The notes under the pieces were generated by a model. The model was not told where the DNA came from and did not search any database. It saw only the letters and a list, made by a program, of their open reading frames with translations. A DNA stretch of 6,090 bases from contig JAUWAH010000155.1 of assembly GCA_030602145.1 (NCBI GenBank), forward strand, positions 1-6,090, given 5' to 3'. This stretch comes from Desulfobulbus sp. (GTDB lineage: Bacteria > Desulfobacterota > Desulfobulbia > Desulfobulbales > Desulfobulbaceae). Shown in pieces: positions 6,061 to 6,090 of this stretch (positions are counted from its first letter, which is position 1; each line of letters begins with the position of its first letter). A program made the translations under genes and the position numbers.

Positions 6061-6090
6061 CCACCCGCAGGTTCCCGGGACGAGATGGCC

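Noticed and set aside
6085..6090. ATG near the right edge as the start of a next gene
   Set aside because: Only two codons are visible and the ribosome binding site is weak, so a gene cannot be supported.

Overview
The window is GC-rich, densely coded bacterial chromosome. It holds one partial and five complete protein genes; no mobile element, CRISPR array, rRNA or tRNA was seen. The make-up (a class II aldolase, a COG2509-type FAD enzyme, a short-chain beta-oxidation cluster with an enlarged thiolase) fits an anaerobic Desulfobacterota (former Deltaproteobacteria) type of organism. That assignment rests on the look of the proteins and is inference.

Left part (1-597): the first 89 codons of a class II fructose-bisphosphate aldolase run leftward off the window edge. 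A divergent intergenic region of about 330 bases separates it from the first rightward unit.

First rightward unit (598-2399): an FAD-dependent dehydrogenase of the uncharacterised COG2509 type overlaps a RidA-family imine deaminase by four bases (ATGA). The tight coupling suggests, but does not prove, that the flavoenzyme makes an imine or enamine that RidA hydrolyses. The flavoenzyme carries a ferredoxin-like CX2CX2CX3C cysteine cluster next to its flavin-binding region.

Intergenic 2400-2943: 544 bases with no convincing gene. It contains a GC-rich hairpin after ridA, a candidate sigma70 promoter near 2730-2759, and a hairpin plus T7 tract (2862-2904) that looks like an intrinsic terminator or attenuator in the leader of the next unit. 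One arm of this hairpin is also a perfect 7-base complement of the Shine-Dalgarno sequence of the next gene.

Second rightward unit (2944-6060): crotonase/enoyl-CoA hydratase (crt), acetyl-CoA acetyltransferase (thiolase) and 3-hydroxybutyryl-CoA dehydrogenase (hbd). Together they interconvert crotonyl-CoA, 3-hydroxybutyryl-CoA, acetoacetyl-CoA and acetyl-CoA, the core of butyrate or short-chain acyl-CoA oxidation (or synthesis, if run in reverse). All recognised catalytic residues are present in the three enzymes. No acyl-CoA dehydrogenase or electron-transfer flavoprotein gene is in view; they could lie downstream. The two gaps inside this unit each carry a short perfect hairpin with an ACG loop just after the stop codon.

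The most notable points are the leader structure of the crt unit, the roughly 34-residue insertion in the thiolase, and the FAD enzyme-RidA pair with its cysteine cluster. I did not find a clearly new multi-gene system.
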